Of a DNA stretch of 64,000 nt, positions 44,474-53,144 are shown piece after piece. Origin of the DNA: Tenggerimyces sp963762635 (GTDB lineage: Bacteria > Actinomycetota > Actinomycetes > Propionibacteriales > Actinopolymorphaceae); contig CAVXLQ010000004.1 in assembly GCA_963762635.1 (NCBI GenBank), forward strand, positions 434,001 through 498,000, written 5' to 3'. The notes beneath the pieces were generated by a model that saw nothing but the letters and a program-made list of their open reading frames with translations, was not told the DNA's origin and searched no databases. Position numbers and translations under genes: made by a program. Each line of letters starts with the position of its first letter. Within the stretch, counting starts at the first letter, position 1.

Positions 44474-45775
44474 GTGCATGGAGGGGAGAGCGACCCGACG
44501 CGAACGTCGGTTGAACTGTTCGCGGGTGGCGGTGGGCTCGCGATGGCTGTCCATCGCGCCGGCTTCAGGCCGCTCCTGCTCAACGAGTTCGTCCGCATGC
44601 GTGCGACACCCTCGAGGCCAACGGTGCGACTCCGCGTGGCGAGGAGGAACGGATCCCAGAGGTTGGTGACGCTGGCCTCTCGTCCGCGGTGACGTCAGGG
44701 ATCTCAAGATGGGCTACCTGCAGGATCACGTTGATCTCTTGGCCGGCGGCCCACCTTGTCAACCGTTCAGCCTCGGTGGGGTAGCAAAGGGTGACGAAGA
44801 CAAGCGGAACATGTTCCCCGAGATGTTCCGCGCCATCCGCGAGATTCAACCGAAGGCTGTCATTTGCGAGAACGTTCGCGGTCTTGCTCCGACCTTCGTT
44901 CAGGCCCTACTTTGACTACATCATTCGCGAGCTCAGTTTCCCTTCGTTGAACGAGATCCAGAGCCGCCTGGTTTGAGCATGACGAGCATCCTCGGCGATC
45001 GACTAAAGCGTGGAGAGATCGACAGTCGAGAGCGCTACAATGTTAGAAATTCGAAGTAAATGCGGCGGATTATGGTGTTCCGCAGGTGCGGAATCGCGTC
45101 ATTATTGTGGCATTCCGTGGCGACATTGATTTCGACGAATCCGTGCTGCGCAGGCTCTGTCGTCCGACTCACTCGGAGGCGGCGCTCGTCCAGGCGATGC
45201 AAGACGGAGAATACTGGAAGCGTCATCTGGAAGTTCCCGGGCGAATCCGTAATGAAGTTATTGCGGATATGCAGGGCCAGTTCAGCATTGAGACCGAGGA
45301 TGAACTCAAGCCGTGGCGTACGCTTCGGGACGCCATCGCCGGTATCGATGACGAGACGCCAGCGTTGCCGGACGTCGCATGGCGGACGACTTAATCGCAG
45401 GCAGTATGACGACATGCCTCTAGATCACGTGGGATGGCCTGACGCGAGAGTCTACCGAGGACACACGCCCAACACCCTGGATCGTCCTGCCAAGACAGTG
45501 AAGGCTGGTGTGCACGGGGTGCCGGGCGGAGAGTCCGTCATGCTCACGGACACCCAAGTCCGAGGAACGCGGTCACCCGACCAACCCCGGTATCGGCATC
45601 GATATATGACGGTCCGCGAGGTCGCGCGGGTCATGACCTTCCCCGATGATTGGAAGCTGTGCGGACCGCGGGGGAAAAGATGCGGCAGCTGGGAAACGCT
45701 GTTCCGGTTCTCTTGGGTGAGGTCTTCGCCAAGGCTGTCGCCAGTGTCTTGGACGAGGTCGAGAGTCGAGAGTGA
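44474..45775 (+). CDS. C5 cytosine DNA methyltransferase (frameshifted as given)
   Basis: About 425 residues after correction. Motif I is VELFAGGGGLAM, motif IV is AGGPPCQPFSLGG with the catalytic Cys, motif VI contains ICENVRGL, motif VIII is NAADYGVPQVRNRV, and the C-terminal motifs run from TVREVARVMTFPDDW to MRQLGNAVP. Breaks lie near 44599, 44890, 45050, 45390 and 45680. It would protect host DNA from the operon's nucleases. GTG 44474 start. Its TGA overlaps the Vsr gene (GTGA). Confidence 0.75.
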
Positions 45776-46518
45776 CCGGACCTTCGCTACGTGCGTGGAA
45801 GCCGCGTCCGGGTCGCTCACGAACTGCTGCAGAGGCTGAACAGGACCGAGCGGCGGGCGGGCGATATCGCAGGGCCGTGCGGCTCAGCGGCGGAGATACG
45901 AGTCGAGCGACCATCGTTCTCCGCCCAGCGATTGGGGCCGACGAGGTACGCGCCTACGTCCGTTGGCGAGTTGGCGGCCGGACGGTCGAAAGATCGCTTG
46001 GACCAGTAATTGGTGGAACCCGAAAGTCGAACCTTGCCGCTGGATGGGCACTGGCCCGCGGCCGAGGTCTAGTGCACGACGAAGAGACACCACCGAGACT
46101 CGTGGGCGGCATCTCCGGAAGTTCGGGCCTCGATGCGCGGCAACCGCGGCCGGGACACTCGGCCTGAGCGCCACCTCGAGCGGTGCTTCATGCGCACGGG
46201 CTCCGGTACAGAGTGTCGACACGACCCCTTCCTCGGCTTCGGCGAACAGCGGACATCGTATTCCCCAAGGCACGTGTAGCGGTCTTCGTAGACGGTTGTT
46301 ACTGGCATGGCTGCCCGGAGCACCATCGGCCAGCTACGAAGAACTCATCCTTCTGGCAGGCCAAGATCGCCGACAACCGGCGCCGTGATGAGGAGACGAA
46401 TCGCGCGCTGGCGGAAGAGGGCTGGGCGGTGATCCGATGTTGGGAACACGACGAGCCCGAAGAAGTGGCCGAACGTGTGATGAGCGCGGTCGCGAACCAA
46501 GGACGAGGAGAGTCATGA
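45772..46518 (+). CDS. Vsr-type very-short-patch endonuclease with N-terminal extension (frameshifted as given)
   Basis: The C-terminal half is a Vsr endonuclease: RGNRGRDTRPE (start of the core), LRRTADIVFPKARVAVFVDGCYWHGCPEH with the metal/catalytic Asp, zinc His/Cys residues, and NRRRDEETNRALAEEGWAVIRCWEHD. The first roughly 100 residues (VRAYVRWRVGGRTVERSLG) are an extra domain resembling phage-integrase arm-binding modules (inference). The frame changes near 46165. The GTG start overlaps the methyltransferase stop. Confidence 0.7.
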
Positions 46519-46531
46519 GAGAAAGGACGGA

Positions 46532-47137
46532 ATGCCCGAGATCCCGATCCCGGCAGACATTCGCGCCGCGGTTGTTCGTGAGCTATACAGACAAGTAGGT
46601 TCGCTCGATTGGGAGGAGCTATCCCCGCGCGAGAAAACTCGCTACTACGCGCAATGGGTCGAGGATCCGGCCGTCGGCGGCGAGCTGGCGGACTACTACA
46701 CGGCCGAAGGTATGCGCGTCTGGCTGAAGGACGGTCCTCTCAAGGAGTACGCCCGTGCCCAGGAGAACGTCGGACCCTTCGCGCAGTACGCGACGAGACA
46801 ACTGACTCCCGCGAGCGACTTCGTGTCTCACGTCTTAGGGACAAGCTGGTCCATCGTGCCTGGCAGCATTCGTGAAAAGCCGATGCATTGCGATGCCACC
46901 GACGGGGTCCAGAAGCGATATGCGTGCTGGGGGAGGCCGAGGACGTTCCGGGACCTGCTTTGGGCCGCGGTGATCAAGGCGGTCGAGTCGGATGTCCGCT
47001 CGCTGATCGTGGTGTACACGATTGAGGGCAAGTCGGTGGATACACGACTGCGGGATCGGCATCAGCGCATCGCCGAGCATTGCCGCCTCGACCTTGCATA
47101 CGTGCGCCGCACGCTCGAGGATCGGTCTGCTAGGTAG
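46532..47137 (+). CDS. unrecognised protein closing the defence operon
   Basis: A 201-residue soluble protein I cannot assign. It opens MPEIPIPADIRAAVVREL, followed by a helical segment with LSPREKTRYYAQWVEDP, a central Trp/Gly region (GTSWSIVPGSIREKP) and a basic C-terminal helix (RHQRIAEHCRLDLAYVRR). The frame is intact, unlike its upstream neighbours. GAAAGGACGG precedes the ATG, and the gene starts 13 nt after the Vsr stop in the same direction, so it is very likely part of the restriction operon. Confidence 0.6.
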   Translation: MPEIPIPADIRAAVVRELYRQVGSLDWEELSPREKTRYYAQWVEDPAVGGELADYYTAEGMRVWLKDGPLKEYARAQENVGPFAQYATRQLTPASDFVSHVLGTSWSIVPGSIREKPMHCDATDGVQKRYACWGRPRTFRDLLWAAVIKAVESDVRSLIVVYTIEGKSVDTRLRDRHQRIAEHCRLDLAYVRRTLEDRSAR

Positions 47138-47169
47138 GTCGTTGCGGGCGCGTACGAGCTAGGAACTGG

Positions 47170-48563
47170 TCAGGTCGCCTGTGGCAGGTGGATGCCGTAC
47201 TGGCGCATCTTGCGGTAGATCGTCGCCCGTGACATGCCCAGCTCGTCCGGCGCCTCGCGCATGGTCATGCCGGGGCGGGTCAGCACGCGGACGATCTCGT
47301 CGCGTTCGAAGGACTCGATCCGGCTGAGGCGGTGGCCGCCTGAGACCAGGACCGACGGCGGGAGGTGGCGGAGGTCGATGAGGTTCGTACACATCGACGC
47401 CTCCTGGATCACCTGGGTCAGCTCCGCCACGTTGCCGGGCCAGGCGTAGTCGCGGAGCGCCTGCTGGGCCGCGACCGTCACGTCGACCGGGCGGCCGCGG
47501 GCCCGCAACGCGGCGTGGGCGGCTAGCGGGAGGATGTCGTCCGGCCGGTCGCGCAACGGCGGCACTTGGACGACCGTGTCCACCAGAGCGGCCAACGGCG
47601 CGGGGATGTCGGAGAAGCGCTCGGCGGTCATCGAGAACGGCACGGACGCCACCGCCGACGAAACCAGCGAAGACAACCGCTCGGCGACCCACAACGGCAG
47701 GGCGTCGACCGAGCGAACGATCACCGCCAAGATCCGCTCGCGCGGACGCGCAAGGCGCTCCGCCAACGCCAGCAAGGTAGCCCGGCCCGAGCCAGCCTCG
47801 CCGACCGCCGCGACCACGCGGCCCGATGCCAACGCGGAACGGGCCAGTAAGAGCGCCTCCTCCCACGACGACGACAGCGCCGCGAGACCGCCGGAGCCAG
47901 GCTCGAGCCGCGGCGCCTCGACGCGGAACACCTCGCCCCGCGGCGACGGCCGCGGCCGCGTCCCACCGATCGCGCCATCATCAGCGCGGACGTGTTGCCC
48001 GCCGCCGACTGGGCGAGCGCGAGCAGCAGCTCGCCGGACGACTGGGCGTACGTCGTGATGTTCACGCTGCCCTCGAGCCGCCCCGTCAACGGATCGAAGA
48101 CCGGCGCCGCCGCGCAGGTGTAAGTGCACAAGCTGAGCGAGTAGTGCTCCTCAGCACGCACCACCGTCGGTGTACGGTCCGCCAAGGCCAGCCCTAGCCC
48201 GTTCGTTCCCGCCTCCCGCTCGGAGTACGAGAACCCCGGCGCCAGATGCACTTTGTCCAACGCCCGCAGGAAAGCGTGGTCCCCACAGAACCGGTTCAGG
48301 ACCAGCCCGTCGGCGTCAGTCAACATCAGGCTGATCGGCGACGAAGCCAACGTACGGTGCAGGTCGGTCAGCACCTCGCGACCGCAGGAGAAGAACAGCG
48401 ACTCGTCGTCGAGGGTGCCGGTGAACACCGGGTCGACCGTCTCGACCGACACCCCGTAGTCCTCGCTCCGCCGCCACGAGGCCGCGAGCCGCGACGACAG
48501 CGCCAGCGGACGGCCCAGCTCGGACTGCATGCTGGCCCGTTCGGGCAGGTCGCGTTCGGGCAT
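47170..48563 (-). CDS. AcoR/MimR-like transcriptional activator (frameshifted as given)
   Basis: The N-terminal half has a GAF-type sensor (REAGTNGLGLALADRTPTVVRAEEHY near residue 118). The second half has an AAA+-like domain (EAGSGRATLLALAERL, VPPLRDRPDDILPLA, YAWPGNVAEL) and a Fis-type HTH end (LGMSRATIYRKMRQYGI). The sigma-54 contact motif GAFTGA is absent, as expected in Actinobacteria. The frame breaks near 47977 and needs one missing base (or two extra). Divergent from the amidohydrolase cluster it likely activates. Confidence 0.75.
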
Positions 48564-48708
48564 GCCGGCCTCCGTCCTGGTTGGACGTTACCTCCGCAGG
48601 TCGACCACCGCACCAGGCCGCAGTCTCAAATTGAGACGCCGCCACGCTCCTCACCGTTGACGACCGTGCCTACGGTCGGGACGCCGTCACCGTGAGCTGG
48701 AGGTCCGC

Positions 48709-49753
48709 ATGTACACCAAAGATGGCGAAAGCTACTTCATCGTCGACGCCCACGTCGCGCTCTGGGACGCGCGACCGGAGAACCAGCGCAACATTCATGG
48801 CAAGCAGTTCATCGACTGCTTCTACGACTACCACCGCAACCTCTCGCCCGAGTCGGAGGTGTGGCGGTACGAGGAGTACCTCTACTACGGGCGGCGAGCG
48901 GCTGATGCAGGACCTGTTCGAGATCGGGTACGTCGACCACGCGATCTTCCAGCCCGCACAGCTGAACGAGTTCTACACCAACGGGTTCGGCCAGACCGAG
49001 GAGGCATCGGCGCTCGCTAGAGAGCACCCGGACAAGCTGACGTACAACCACCGCTGGGATCCGCGCGACGGCGAGGCAGGCCTCGACCAGCTGCGGGCCG
49101 ACGCCGAACGGTACGGGCTCAAGGGCGTGAAGCTCTACACCGCCGAGTGGCAGGGCGATTCCCGCGGCTGGAGTCTGGACAGCAAGTGGTCGTACCGCTA
49201 CCTCGCGCTCTGCCAGGAGCTCGGGATCATGAACATCCATGTGCACAAGGGCCCGACGATCCGACCGCTGGACCGCGACGCTTTCGACGTCGCCGACATC
49301 GACCATGTGGCGACGGACTTCACCGAGCTGAACTTCGTCGTCGAGCACTGCGGCCTGCCGCGGCTGGAGGACTTCTGCTGGATCGCCACGCAGGAGCCGA
49401 ACGTCCATGCGGGCTTGGCCGTTGCCATGCCGTTCATCCACACGCGGCCGCGCTACTTCGCGCAGATCATCGGCGAGTTGCTCTACTGGATCGGCGAGGA
49501 CCGCATCCAGTTCTCCTCCGACTACGCGATCTGGACGCCGAAATGGCTGGTCGAGCGCTTCGTCGACTTCCAGATCCCCGAGGACCTGACCGAGTACGCG
49601 CCGCTCACTACCGCGCAGAAGAAGAAGATCCTCGGGCTGAACGCGGCCAAGATGTACGACCTGCCCGTCCCTGCCGAGCTGCGGCTCCCGGACGCGAACG
49701 AGCCGGCGACCGGGCCGCGCGAGCCTGCCCAGGCGGACTTGGCCGGGGTGTGA
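48709..49753 (+). CDS. amidohydrolase family protein of monooxygenase-accessory type (one extra base as given)
   Basis: About 347 residues after removing one G of the GGG near 48889. Amidohydro_2 TIM-barrel fold: the usual D-x-H-x-H is DAHVA near residue 14 (second His lost), then HVHKGP, VVEHCGLPRL and IQFSSDYAIW. Such proteins lie in propane/acetone di-iron monooxygenase clusters with unknown function. The ATG has GGAGG upstream. Followed after 1 nt by the DUF59 gene. Confidence 0.75.
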
Positions 49754-49754
49754 C

Positions 49755-50447
49755 ATGTCCCGAGAACGTAGCGCGTACGAAGCCCTGGACGCCGTCGTCG
49801 ACCCGGAGCTCGACGAGCCGATCACCGACCTGGGCTTCGTCCGGTCGCTGACCGTCGGCGAGGGCGGCGAGGTCGAGGTGCACCTGCGGCTGCCGACCTC
49901 GTTCTGCGCGCCGAACTTCGCCTACCTGATGGTGTCCGACGCCAAGGACGCCCTGACGGCACTGCCGTGGACGTCGCGCGTCGTCGTGGAGCTCGACGAT
50001 CACCACGACTCCGAGTTGATCAACGCCGGCCTCGCCGCCGACGCGGGCTACCGCGGGACGTTCCGGCACGAGGCGGAGCAGCGATCTCGACGAGCTGCGG
50101 ACGACGTTCCGACGCAAGGCGCACACGGCGGCGATGGAGCGGTGCCTCACCGCGCTGCTGCGCGCCGACCCGTCGCGGACGGTCGAGTCGCTCGGCGAGG
50201 TCACGGTCGGCGACCTGCCGGACGGGCCGGGCACCGACGCGTTGCGCAAGCGGCGGGCCGTCCTCGGGCTGCCACCGCGAGGGCTACGTCCTCGTCGACC
50301 ACGACGGGCAGGCCGTACGCGGCCGCCGCGGTCCCGATGGCCTTGCGCCGTGCGCGTTCGACGCGCATCTCGATCGACGGCAACGCCCACTTCTGCCGTG
50401 GCCTGCTGCGTACGCGCTACGCCGATGAGATGGAGAGTGTGAGATGA
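49755..50447 (+). CDS. metal-sulfur cluster (DUF59/MIP18) protein (three extra bases as given)
   Basis: About 230 residues after correction. The N-terminal DUF59 domain has VVDPELDEPITDLGFVRSL near residue 14 and the metal-binding Cys in PTSFCAPNF near 50. The longer C-terminal part (LTALLRADPSRTVESLGEV, then DGNAHFCRGLLRTRYAD) is typical of the version next to propane-type monooxygenases. Extra bases near 50083, 50272 and 50318 restore one frame that ends by overlapping the dehydrogenase start (ATGA). Confidence 0.72.
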   Translation: MSRERSAYEALDAVVDPELDEPITDLGFVRSLTVGEGGEVEVHLRLPTSFCAPNFAYLMVSDAKDALTALPWTSRVVVELDDHHDSELINAGLAADAGYRGTFRHEAEQRSRRAADDVPTQGAHGGDGAVPHRAAARRPVADGRVARRGHGRRPAGRAGHRRVAQAAGRPRAATARATSSSTTTGRPYAAAAVPMALRRARSTRISIDGNAHFCRGLLRTRYADEMESVR

Positions 50448-51481
50448 GCACGATGAGGGCCGTCCGGGTCGTCGGCTACCACGAGCCACTGCAGCTGGCC
50501 GAGGTGACGATGCCCGAGGTGACCGGACCGTTCGACGTGATCGTGAGGATCGGCGGCGCCGGGGTGTGCCGGACAGATCTGCACATCCTGGAAGGGCAGT
50601 GGGCCGAGAAGTCGGGCGTCGCGCTGCCGTACACGATCGGGCACGAGAACGCCGGCTGGGTGCACGCGACCGGGTCGGCGGTGACCAACGTCGCCGAGGG
50701 CGACAAGGTCATCGTGCACCCGCTGGTCACCTGCGGGCTGTGCCGCGCGTGCCGTTCCGGCGACGACGTGCACTGCGAGAACAACGCGTTCCCCGGGATC
50801 GACACCGACGGCGGGTACGCGGAGTACCTCAAGACCTCGGCACGTCGGTGCGTGCGGATCGCCGACACGCTCGAGCCGTCGGACGTCGCCGCGCTCGCCG
50901 ACGCCGGGCTGACCGCGTACCACGCCGCCGCCAAGGCCGCCCGGCGGCTGACGGCGCGCGACCGCTGCGTGATCATCGGCGCCGGCGGGCTCGGGCACAT
51001 CGGCGTGCAGGTGCTCAAGGCGATCACGCCGGCCGAGCTGATCGTCGTCGACCGCAACGCGGAGGCGGTCAAGCTCGCCTTGTCAATCGGCGCGGACCAC
51101 GGCGTCGTCGCCGACCGGCTCGCAGGTGGACGAGGTGCTGGCGTTGACCGGTGGCCTCGGCGCCGAGGTCGTCGTGGACTTCGTCGGCGAGGGCGGGTGC
51201 GACCGGCGAGGGCGTGCGGATGCTGCGCCGGGCCGGCGACTATCTCGTGGTCGGGTACGGCGAGAACATCGACGGTGCCGACGATCGACATCATCTCGAC
51301 GGAGATCAACTTCATCGGCAACCTGGTCGGCTCCTACAACGACCTGTGCGAGCTGATGGTCCTCGCGGCGCGTGGCGCGGTGAACCTGCATACGGCGAAG
51401 TACGCTCTCGACGACTTCCAGAAGGCGATCGACGACCTCGACGCGGGCCGCGTCCGAGGCCGCGCGATCCTCGTTCCCTGA
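50444..51481 (+). CDS. zinc-dependent alcohol dehydrogenase (three extra bases as given)
   Basis: About 345 residues. GAGVCRTDLHILEG near residue 38 (catalytic zinc Cys), GHENAGWV near 65, the structural-zinc cysteine set CGLCRACRSGDDVHC near 90, and the Rossmann GAGGLGHIGVQ near 175. From about 51123 to 51280 the frame is lost three times (near 51123, 51198, 51277); each is healed by removing one base, restoring VLALTGGLGAEVVVDFVGEG and YLVVGYGENIDG. Probably oxidises the alcohol formed by a monooxygenase in trans. Confidence 0.82.
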   Translation: MSTMRAVRVVGYHEPLQLAEVTMPEVTGPFDVIVRIGGAGVCRTDLHILEGQWAEKSGVALPYTIGHENAGWVHATGSAVTNVAEGDKVIVHPLVTCGLCRACRSGDDVHCENNAFPGIDTDGGYAEYLKTSARRCVRIADTLEPSDVAALADAGLTAYHAAAKAARRLTARDRCVIIGAGGLGHIGVQVLKAITPAELIVVDRNAEAVKLALSIGADHGVVADRLAGGRGAGVDRWPRRRGRRGLRRRGRVRPARACGCCAGPATISWSGTARTSTVPTIDIISTEINFIGNLVGSYNDLCELMVLAARGAVNLHTAKYALDDFQKAIDDLDAGRVRGRAILVP

Positions 51482-51499
51482 CTGCGTGGAGGACTCAAG

Positions 51500-51823
51500 T
51501 TGATCTTCATCACCGCGAAGTTCCGCGTCCTGCCCGAGCACGCCGACAACTGGCAGGAGATCTCGCGCTCGTTCACCGAGGCGACGCGGGCCGAGCCGGG
51601 CTGCCTGTGGTTCGACTGGTCGCGGAGCCTCGACGATCCGAACGAGTACGTACTCGTCGAGGCGTTCGCGGACGACGACGCCGGCGCGGCGCACGTGGGC
51701 TCGGAGCACTTCCGCGCGGCGCAGCAGCAGTTGCCGCCGCACCTCGCGGAGACGCCGCGGATCGTGAACTTCAAGGTCGACGGAACGGACTGGTCGGAGC
51801 TCGGCGAGCTAGCCGTCCGCTAG
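51500..51823 (+). CDS. antibiotic biosynthesis monooxygenase (ABM) domain protein
   Basis: A 107-residue dimeric ferredoxin-like fold protein. IFITAKFRVLPEHADNW opens the domain, and EPGCLWFDWSRSLDDPNEYVLVEAF is the core typical of ABM/YgiN-like enzymes. The TTG start is supported by GGAGG 7 nt upstream. Last gene of the cluster. Its end overlaps the convergent GyrI-like gene by 15 bp. Confidence 0.82.
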   Translation: MIFITAKFRVLPEHADNWQEISRSFTEATRAEPGCLWFDWSRSLDDPNEYVLVEAFADDDAGAAHVGSEHFRAAQQQLPPHLAETPRIVNFKVDGTDWSELGELAVR

Positions 51824-52315
51824 ACGCATATTGAGCTCGGCGATCCATTTCGTCTTGCGGGGCTCGGTGCGCGGGTCGGTGCGGTAGGCCTCGTACCGGC
51901 AGGCGAACCGATCTCCCTCGGCCACATCCGAGCGGTCGAGCGTCAGTCCCTGCTCGTGGGCCCAGTCGAGGAGCGCCTTGTTCGCCCGCCGAGCGTGCGA
52001 GCGGTAGGTGAGCGTGGCATACCTTCCCGCGGGGAGCTCGGTATGGCGTACGCGGTCGTCGCCGTCTGCCGGTGCGGCGGTGACGACGCCGACCTCCATG
52101 TCCATCGGGCCGTCCATGTCGATGACGTGCAGCCGATGGAAGAACGGCCCGTCTGCGTCGATGCCGTGGGCTCGCAGCCAGGCGTCGAGCTCGGCGAGCA
52201 GCTCGTCGCGTACCCGCAACATGCCGCGGAACGGCGTGACCACGCGGATGCCCAGGCAGTCGAGCCGGGCGCGGTCGACGATCCGGGGCGGTTCGAGGAG
52301 CTCCATGTCGATCAT
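51809..52315 (-). CDS. GyrI-like effector-binding domain protein
   Basis: A 168-residue stand-alone ligand-binding domain of the GyrI-like/SRPBCC-related type. RARLDCLGIRVVTPFRGM near residue 15 and MEVGVVTAAPADGDDRV with ELPAGRYATLTYRS near 90 are the two-fold repeat strands. No DNA-binding part is attached. Ligand unknown. Confidence 0.72.
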   Translation of the reverse strand: MIDMELLEPPRIVDRARLDCLGIRVVTPFRGMLRVRDELLAELDAWLRAHGIDADGPFFHRLHVIDMDGPMDMEVGVVTAAPADGDDRVRHTELPAGRYATLTYRSHARRANKALLDWAHEQGLTLDRSDVAEGDRFACRYEAYRTDPRTEPRKTKWIAELNMRLADG

Positions 52316-52351
52316 GATCGGGCCTGCCCCAGGGGCGGAGTCAAGAACCTG

Positions 52352-53098
52352 CTATGTCCGGGCCTGGTCGAGGGTGGGAATGAGGAAGCCGATCCGGGCG
52401 TCGAGCTCGGCAGCGGTTCGGCGGAACGCGCCGATGCCGCCTTCGGGGTTGGGGATGCTCCAGTGGATCATCGTGGGGTGGTGGGGGAACTCCGGGCAGA
52501 CCTCGCGGAGGCGGTCGCAGAGGCTGATCACGACGTCGAAGTGTTCGGGGAGGAGGGTGTCGACGTGCCGTGGCTGGTGACCGGTGAGGTCGATGCCGTA
52601 CTCGCGCATTGTGCGGATCGCTAACGGGTGCAGGGGTTTCGGGTGACTGCCGGCGCTGGTCGCCGTGACTGTGTCGCCGGTGCGATGCCTCAGCAGAGCG
52701 GCTGCCATGGGGGAACGGGCGCTGTTTCCGGTACAGAGGAACGCGACGCGTGCGAGGTGTGCGGGTTTCGTCGTTCCGGTCTCACCGCGATGAAGTCCGG
52801 GGTGGAGTGCGGCGGCTGTTCCCGCGAGAAAGTCCGCGCAGCGGGCGAGGTCGAGGTGGTAGTAGACGTCGCGTCCATCGGCGTTGCTTCGCCGCATGGT
52901 CACCAGACCGGCCTCCCGCAACTTGCCGAGGTGGTAGGAGACGAGATTGTGCGGCTCGTCGATCGTGGTCGACAGTTCGCGTACGCGCCGGTCGCTGTGC
53001 GCCAGCTCGCGAAGCAGCCGCCAGCGGAGCTCGTGGCTCGCCAGTTGAACGAAGGGCGGTGGCAAGTCGCGGCCGGGCAGCATGGACAGAGAATACAT
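52352..53098 (-). CDS. ArsR-type regulator fused to low-molecular-weight phosphatase/arsenate reductase
   Basis: A 248-residue fusion. Residues about 15-95 form an ArsR winged helix (LRWRLLRELAHSDRRV; NLVSYHLGKLREAGLV). Residues about 115-245 form a low-molecular-weight phosphatase fold with the P-loop LCTGNSARSPMAA (C-x5-R) and a later Asp-rich loop. Whether it reduces arsenate or senses a ligand is unknown. Starts at 53083, 53098 or 53116 are all possible; no clear ribosome-binding site. Divergent from an APC permease. Confidence 0.8.
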   Translation of the reverse strand: MYSLSMLPGRDLPPPFVQLASHELRWRLLRELAHSDRRVRELSTTIDEPHNLVSYHLGKLREAGLVTMRRSNADGRDVYYHLDLARCADFLAGTAAALHPGLHRGETGTTKPAHLARVAFLCTGNSARSPMAAALLRHRTGDTVTATSAGSHPKPLHPLAIRTMREYGIDLTGHQPRHVDTLLPEHFDVVISLCDRLREVCPEFPHHPTMIHWSIPNPEGGIGAFRRTAAELDARIGFLIPTLDQART

Positions 53099-53117
53099 CG
53101 ATATGATTCGATACATC
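53093..53117. promoter_or_regulatory. direct repeat ATACATC between ArsR-ArsC fusion and permease
   Basis: ATACATC occurs at 53093-53099 and again at 53111-53117, 18 bp apart, in an AT-rich patch that includes the palindrome ATCGAT (53097-53102). It lies in the short divergent gap and overlaps the possible starts of the ArsR fusion, so it is a candidate operator for that protein. Confidence 0.35.
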
Positions 53118-53144
53118 AATGCGCGTTGATCTATTCGTCCGGTC

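Noticed and set aside
37590..47170. Possible attachment site: a repeat of the tRNA-Ala 3' end at the far side of the island.
   Set aside because: I searched by eye for copies of the TTCAAATCCCCTCAGCTCC end near 46-47 kb and found none.
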